Source: Fidelibacterota bacterium (GTDB lineage Bacteria > Fidelibacterota > Marinisomatia > Marinisomatales > TCS55). From it: a stretch of DNA of 64,000 nucleotides. Location: NCBI GenBank assembly GCA_004124385.1, contig SCKN01000007.1:62001-126000 (forward strand), written 5' to 3'. Under the pieces are notes generated by a model. That model was given only the letters and a program-made list of their open reading frames with translations, did not search any database and was not told the origin of the DNA. Both the position numbers and the translations under genes were made by a program. Positions 59,861-64,000 of this stretch are shown one piece after another (the stretch's first letter is position 1; each line of letters opens with the position of its first letter).

Positions 59861-62498
59861 TGTTTGCCTGATTAAGATAATTTTAGTCTTTCTTGTTTAT
59901 AATCCCGTTTTACCACAACAGCAAAACGGGATTTTTTTTGATGTAAATGAAGAACCGCTTACTTCTGTTATCGATTCCTTAATCAGTCAATACAGATTAT
60001 CAGTTGTATATCAGGATAGTTACCTGGCTAATGTGACAGTTTCCGCTATTTGCAATGGGTGTTCAGAAGAAGAAGCAATTTCAATGCTTTTACAGAACAC
60101 TGGACTGCTTTGGTCAAAAAAAAATAATCAATTCATTATTATTTCTGAACGAGGCTGGAATGATCCATATAATATAACTGGGTATATTCTTGATAAGGAA
60201 AGCAGTGAATTTATACCTCATGCTAATATTAGTGTTTTAAACACATTTTCAGGGAGTGTATCAAATGAAAATGGTTTTTATAATATATCAGGTGTCACTG
60301 CCGAAATTTGTACGTTGAGTGTTTCATATATAGGGTATATAACTGAACAAATCCCCGTTAGGAAAAGTGATGCCCGAACTGCCATCATTCGAATCAATTT
60401 AAGTCCAACTATACTTTCCAGCGAAAATATAACGGTAACCGGAAAGCGAATAGATATAATGAAACAGGGTGAACAGATTAGTCAGATTTCGTATTCTCCA
60501 CGGAATGTTGCTATGCTACCTAATCTGGGTGAAAATGATGTACTTCGTTCTTTACAATTACTACCGGGAATTCAAGGTGGAAATACGGGATCGGCCGGTT
60601 TGTATATACGTGGTGGGACTCCCGATCAAAACCAGATCATTTTCGATGGAATTACATTATATCAAACGGATCATTTTTATGGCTTTGTAAGTTCATTAAA
60701 TGCATTGGCTGTTAAAGATATACAAGTGTATAAAGGAGGCATCCCCGCACGATTTGGAGGCCGGATTAACAGTGTAATAAATGTGACTGGTAAAAATGGG
60801 GATATGAACAAAACAAGAATTTCAATATATACTAACCAATTGAGCAGTGGTTTTTCCCTCGAACAACCTTTGTTTAATCGTGGGAGTTTTTTATTAACAC
60901 ACAGGCAAACATTTTCAGATAAATTACATTCAAACTTTTATAATAAAATTCATGGATATTTATCTAGTGGAAGCGGATTAAATATAGGGGATGATGTAAT
61001 ATGGATCGATTCGACTGCAACACAAACATATACACCTGAATTTCAATTTTCTGATTTAAATGCTAAACTGACTTTCATACCAACTGCCAGAGATATCATT
61101 TCATTAAGTTTTTATACAAGTAAAGATGTTTTATCTGAAAACAGTCACTTTGATTTTAAAAATACTGAATATATTCGATATCAGAAAACAGATGATACAA
61201 AGTGGGAAAATGAAGGGCTAAGTCTAAAATTTTCACATCAGTGGAAAAATGCAGCGTATTCGCAATTATTGATATCTAAATCAACGTATAATAGCAATCA
61301 TGAATTAACCACTGAATCAGAATGGGGATTTTTAGATACAACATTTATTTATATTGATCAATTTCTTGAACAAAACAAAATTGAAGATTTAACGTTCCAT
61401 TTTAATCATGATTGGGAATTGAATGACCATAAAATTGAGTCTGGAGTATGGTTCTCAAATTATTCAACATACTTTAGGGTTGATCAGCAAAATACTATTC
61501 AAATAATTAACCAAGATGTAAATGGAGATATTTTGTCATTATATTTTCAAGATGAGTTTGATTATTTTACAAGAGGAACAATTAAAGCAGGGTTAAGATC
61601 TTCAAAATATTCAATTGATGAAAAGTGGGACATAATGCCAAGAATTTCAATTGATTATAAATTTACACCTAGTTCAAAAATAATGGCAGCATGGGGAAGG
61701 CATGTTCAATATTTGCATCGATTTAGTAATGATTTTATTTCAAGCGGCAGCAAATTTGTATGGCTTTTATCAACAGATTCATTAAAATCATCTAAAGCAG
61801 ATCAATATGTTTTAGGATATCAAAAATCATTTAAAAATTATGATTTCAATTTAGAATATTATTATAACGATAAATTTAATATTCCCAATTTTTCTCGTTT
61901 ACATCATTATCCTAACTATCTATTTCCTGCAGATGCATATACTTCGGGTCTATTGATGATTGGGAATGAAAAATCTCATGGAATTGAAATGCTTATGATG
62001 AAAACAGGTGGAAAGATTCATGGTTGGATGAGTTATAATTATGGAACGTCTAAATGGAGATTTGATGAATTAAATGATAATAAGTCTTTTTCAACCGATA
62101 ATAACCGTACACATGATTTTAAAACGGTCGCGATGACAAATTTAGGACCATGGCAGCTTACTTTTTCGTGGTTGTATTTTTCTGGGAGAGCATTTACTGA
62201 AAATAATAATTTAGAAATTTATGAAGATGAAGATGGTAATGTTGCTTTGGAAGCAAAGCCGGGTACACATAATGCTTCCAAGTTGCCTGATGCACATCGG
62301 CTTGATGTTAGTATTGTACGTATTTCAACATGGAGAGGATTGAAATGGGAATATGGATTATCATTATTTAATATTTATGATAATAAATATATCAGTCATA
62401 AACGATATACGTTTGCTTCAAAAGACAAAGATATTCTTGTTAGTGATGTAGAAATTATGGGTTTAACACCTACACTTTACTTCAAAATTAGTCGCTAA
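59832..62498 (+). CDS. TonB-dependent receptor with STN signalling domain (FecA/SusC-like)
   Basis: 888 aa from TTG 59832. The ATG at 59860 is out of frame and no other start keeps the signal peptide (IILVFLVYNPVLPQ), so the TTG inside fecR is chosen. The order is STN domain (about 33-95: FFDVNEEPLTSVIDSLISQY, EEAISMLLQNTG), carboxypeptidase-regulatory-like domain (about 110-195: GYILDKESSEFIPHANISVL), plug (about 220-320: LYIRGGTPDQNQIIFDGITL, VYKGGIPARFGGRINSVINV) and barrel. The STN domain is what talks to FecR. This receptor lacks the LEGEE linker of the other two in the window, so it is a separate subfamily. The ligand is unknown. Confidence 0.92.
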   Translation: MKRILTSYTNVCLIKIILVFLVYNPVLPQQQNGIFFDVNEEPLTSVIDSLISQYRLSVVYQDSYLANVTVSAICNGCSEEEAISMLLQNTGLLWSKKNNQFIIISERGWNDPYNITGYILDKESSEFIPHANISVLNTFSGSVSNENGFYNISGVTAEICTLSVSYIGYITEQIPVRKSDARTAIIRINLSPTILSSENITVTGKRIDIMKQGEQISQISYSPRNVAMLPNLGENDVLRSLQLLPGIQGGNTGSAGLYIRGGTPDQNQIIFDGITLYQTDHFYGFVSSLNALAVKDIQVYKGGIPARFGGRINSVINVTGKNGDMNKTRISIYTNQLSSGFSLEQPLFNRGSFLLTHRQTFSDKLHSNFYNKIHGYLSSGSGLNIGDDVIWIDSTATQTYTPEFQFSDLNAKLTFIPTARDIISLSFYTSKDVLSENSHFDFKNTEYIRYQKTDDTKWENEGLSLKFSHQWKNAAYSQLLISKSTYNSNHELTTESEWGFLDTTFIYIDQFLEQNKIEDLTFHFNHDWELNDHKIESGVWFSNYSTYFRVDQQNTIQIINQDVNGDILSLYFQDEFDYFTRGTIKAGLRSSKYSIDEKWDIMPRISIDYKFTPSSKIMAAWGRHVQYLHRFSNDFISSGSKFVWLLSTDSLKSSKADQYVLGYQKSFKNYDFNLEYYYNDKFNIPNFSRLHHYPNYLFPADAYTSGLLMIGNEKSHGIEMLMMKTGGKIHGWMSYNYGTSKWRFDELNDNKSFSTDNNRTHDFKTVAMTNLGPWQLTFSWLYFSGRAFTENNNLEIYEDEDGNVALEAKPGTHNASKLPDAHRLDVSIVRISTWRGLKWEYGLSLFNIYDNKYISHKRYTFASKDKDILVSDVEIMGLTPTLYFKISR

Positions 62499-62515
62499 TA
62501 ACATTTTCTGTTATT
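62497..62515 (+). terminator. Weak hairpin at the end of the STN-receptor gene
   Basis: AATAACA (62497-62503) pairs perfectly with TGTTATT (62509-62515) across a 5-base loop; the repeat includes the last base of the receptor stop codon and is followed by an AT-rich stretch rather than a T-run. It could attenuate transcription before the redoxin gene. Stability is low because the stem is AT-rich. Confidence 0.3.
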
Positions 62516-62574
62516 TAATTATGTATATATTATATTTATAGACTGATTTAGATAGTAAAATCAAGAATTTGAGT

Positions 62575-63402
62575 ATGTTTAAACATAAAATAATAATATT
62601 AATGATCGTCGTAGGGCTAACTAGTCTTTCTGCACAAAACTATAAAGTAGGTGACTATGTTTCTGATTTTACAGATTCATTATGCACCATCGATGCAGAA
62701 TGGTCTTTATACGATTATTTTGGTGATATTAATGGCGGCGATTATAACGTTATTTGGCTTGTGTTTTTTAATACAACATCTCGTCGTTGTCAATTAGAAG
62801 CTGCTTATAGTCAGACTATACATGATATGTATAAAGATCAAGGGCTTATCACAATAGGTATTGGTTCTGGTTGGACTGATACATATGATTGTAAAGACTG
62901 GTCTAAAAACTATGATGTGTCTTACCCGATTATTAATGATGATCGTTTGAATTTGAAAAGTTTATTTGTTGATGGTAGTGTACCTCACCACGTGATTATT
63001 GATCATAATATGCAAATTGTCTTCACAGATAAAGGTACAATTGTTCCTCCTATGGGAAATGATTTTTTGGTAACATTAAACTCAACTCTTCAAAATATGA
63101 ATACACTTTCATCCATTGATGAATCTGTCCTTCCAAATAAACCTGTATTGAATTCATCCTACCCAAACCCATTTAATAGCAGTACGACTATTTCTTATAC
63201 AATAAATGAAGAGACACCTGTTAGTATAAATATTATTGATTTGCTTGGGAAAAATAAAAATGTAATTAAATCTTTTTCATTACAATCACCTGGGACATAT
63301 ACATTTTCTTGGAATGCTAATCAATACACAAGTGGTGTTTACTTTATTCAATTAGTCACCCAAACTGATATTCAGCATCAAAAAGTGTTATTGGTAAAAT
63401 AA
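62575..63402 (+). CDS. Secreted redoxin-like protein with type IX sorting domain and atypical active site
   Basis: 275 aa from ATG 62575 (a TTG two codons earlier is less likely). A signal peptide (about 1-20, ending SLSAQ) is followed by a thioredoxin-like fold of the AhpC/TlpA type (about 22-165: YKVGDYVSDFTDSL, VIWLVFFNTTSRRCQLEAAY, LITIGIGSGW, DGSVPHHVIIDHNMQIVF with the cis-Pro). The redox motif is S-R-R-C instead of C-x-x-C, so only the second Cys remains. The C-terminal sorting domain is intact (SSYPNPFNSSTTISYTI ... YTSGVYFIQLVTQT ... KVLLVK). It ends the sigma/FecR/receptor operon before a strong terminator. A surface redox or binding role linked to the receptor is conjecture. Confidence 0.78.
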   Translation: MFKHKIIILMIVVGLTSLSAQNYKVGDYVSDFTDSLCTIDAEWSLYDYFGDINGGDYNVIWLVFFNTTSRRCQLEAAYSQTIHDMYKDQGLITIGIGSGWTDTYDCKDWSKNYDVSYPIINDDRLNLKSLFVDGSVPHHVIIDHNMQIVFTDKGTIVPPMGNDFLVTLNSTLQNMNTLSSIDESVLPNKPVLNSSYPNPFNSSTTISYTINEETPVSINIIDLLGKNKNVIKSFSLQSPGTYTFSWNANQYTSGVYFIQLVTQTDIQHQKVLLVK

Positions 63403-63428
63403 ATTATTTATTATTAGCTACTGATATT

Positions 63429-63453
63429 AAGCCACCTAAAAGGTGGTTTTTTT
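63429..63453 (+). terminator. Rho-independent terminator after the redoxin gene
   Basis: CCACCT (63432-63437) pairs with AGGTGG (63441-63446) with a 3-base loop; a flanking G-T and A-T pairs extend the stem. It is followed directly by an eight-T run. It lies 27 bases after the stop codon and closes the sigma-factor operon. The remaining gap up to 63596 holds nothing else recognisable. Confidence 0.88.
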
Positions 63454-63596
63454 ATAATCTATTTTTTCAATATAAATAAAATCAATAACTAATTTTTAAC
63501 TTAATATATTTATAAAGGTCTGACTATTAATCTAAAATTTATGTACACGACTTCTATATTGCTATGGTTTATAAATAATGCTAATTTTATTATATA

Positions 63597-64000
63597 ATGA
63601 CTGTCAAAAAAATTATAATCAACTTGAATACAGCCCCGGATGCCAAAGGGTTGACTGCCCTAAATGAATTGAATTCATTTTTTAATGATAGAGATTTCAA
63701 TGTTGATTTAAATGACAATAGATTGATTGTAAATTTACGCGCCATCGATTTGAAACAATTTTCCTTGATAAAGAAAACTGTACAACAAGATTGCGGAAAA
63801 GAAAATGCGCAAATGCTTAATCAAATTGAAGATTCGATTAATGCAATCAAAAGCTATGGAATTAAAAATGGAAAACGTATTTATGTTGATTATAATAAAG
63901 AACGAAAGGTAAAGAATCGGGTAGCAAAAGAAGGTAGACGTGGTAAGTATTATTATGCCCAGCAACATAAGTATATTGATAAAAATAGTAAGATACCTGA
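63597..64000 (+). CDS. Unrecognised protein (partial, runs off window end)
   Basis: 134 codons are open from ATG 63597 to the window end. The sequence starts MTVKKIIINLNTAPDAKGLT and is rich in Lys, Asn and Asp. It has no signal peptide, no hydrophobic helix and no Cys cluster; one Cys occurs in QQDCGKENAQ. Its last visible third is strongly basic (KRIYVDYNKERKVKNRVAKE), which could suggest nucleic-acid binding. No family was recognised. It starts 143 bases after the terminator, so it has its own promoter. Confidence 0.6.
   Translation, partial: MTVKKIIINLNTAPDAKGLTALNELNSFFNDRDFNVDLNDNRLIVNLRAIDLKQFSLIKKTVQQDCGKENAQMLNQIEDSINAIKSYGIKNGKRIYVDYNKERKVKNRVAKEGRRGKYYYAQQHKYIDKNSKIP

Overview
The window looks like a chromosomal segment of a low-GC, Gram-negative marine-type bacterium of the FCB superphylum. 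Candidatus Marinimicrobia (SAR406/Marinisomatota) is the best guess; Ignavibacteria, Calditrichota or KSB1 relatives cannot be excluded. The basis is thirteen secreted proteins ending in a C-terminal sorting domain (mostly Y-P-N-P-F-N-P ... S-G-V-Y-F ... K-x-hydrophobic-L-K) typical of type IX secretion, two PorV-like outer-membrane proteins, three TonB-dependent receptors (two with a leading carboxypeptidase-regulatory domain, one also with an STN domain), heptose/KDO lipopolysaccharide genes, and Shine-Dalgarno sequences on only some genes. No RNA genes, CRISPR arrays or intact mobile elements were recognised.

Layout. (1) 1-7.96 kb, minus strand: an outer-membrane protein, a secreted lectin-like protein, then a three-gene cassette of TonB receptor, large secreted protein with a V-P-N-P-Y type C-terminus, and PorV-like protein (cut by the window start). 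(2) 8.0-10.4 kb: a gene graveyard of at least five truncated remnants on both strands around one intact gene, the heptose-1-phosphate adenylyltransferase. (3) 10.4-11.9 kb: an arabinose-5-phosphate isomerase coupled to a ribokinase-like gene. (4) 12.0-29.8 kb, minus strand: a long, tightly packed run of peptidoglycan-degrading enzymes (M14, S12, NamZ, GH18, two S66 L,D-carboxypeptidases, VanX/DdpX, S13 DacB, M23, GHL10) plus an amino-acid permease and the SpmA/SpmB membrane pair. (5) 29.9-41.6 kb, plus strand: a giant FG-GAP/DxDGDG repeat protein, a second receptor/VPNPY/PorV cassette in the same order, and a PGRP-type amidase. (6) 41.6-43.6 kb, minus: MpaA-like murein peptide amidase coupled to diaminopimelate decarboxylase. 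(7) 43.7-52.8 kb, plus: M20 dipeptidase and three secreted proteins (beta-helix, BNR, subtilisin plus beta-helix), then VOC and cupin proteins, joined by overlapping stop/start codons. (8) 52.9-58.3 kb: reductive pyrimidine catabolism (PreA-like, beta-ureidopropionase, dihydropyrimidinase, NCS2 permease) with a divergent cytosine deaminase. (9) 58.3-63.4 kb: an ECF sigma factor, FecR-like anti-sigma, STN-containing TonB receptor and a secreted redoxin, closed by a clear terminator. (10) An unrecognised gene runs off the right end.

The strongest system-level reading is that regions 4-7 together form a peptidoglycan-scavenging locus. Enzymes are present for glycan ends, the MurNAc-peptide amide, the D-Glu-DAP bond, the DAP-D-Ala bond, D-Ala-D-Ala and the cross-links, and DAP decarboxylation to lysine is present as well. 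A TonB-receptor/PorV cassette is embedded in it, and SpmA/SpmB are candidate inner-membrane components. The substrate assignment is inference from gene families and neighbourhood.
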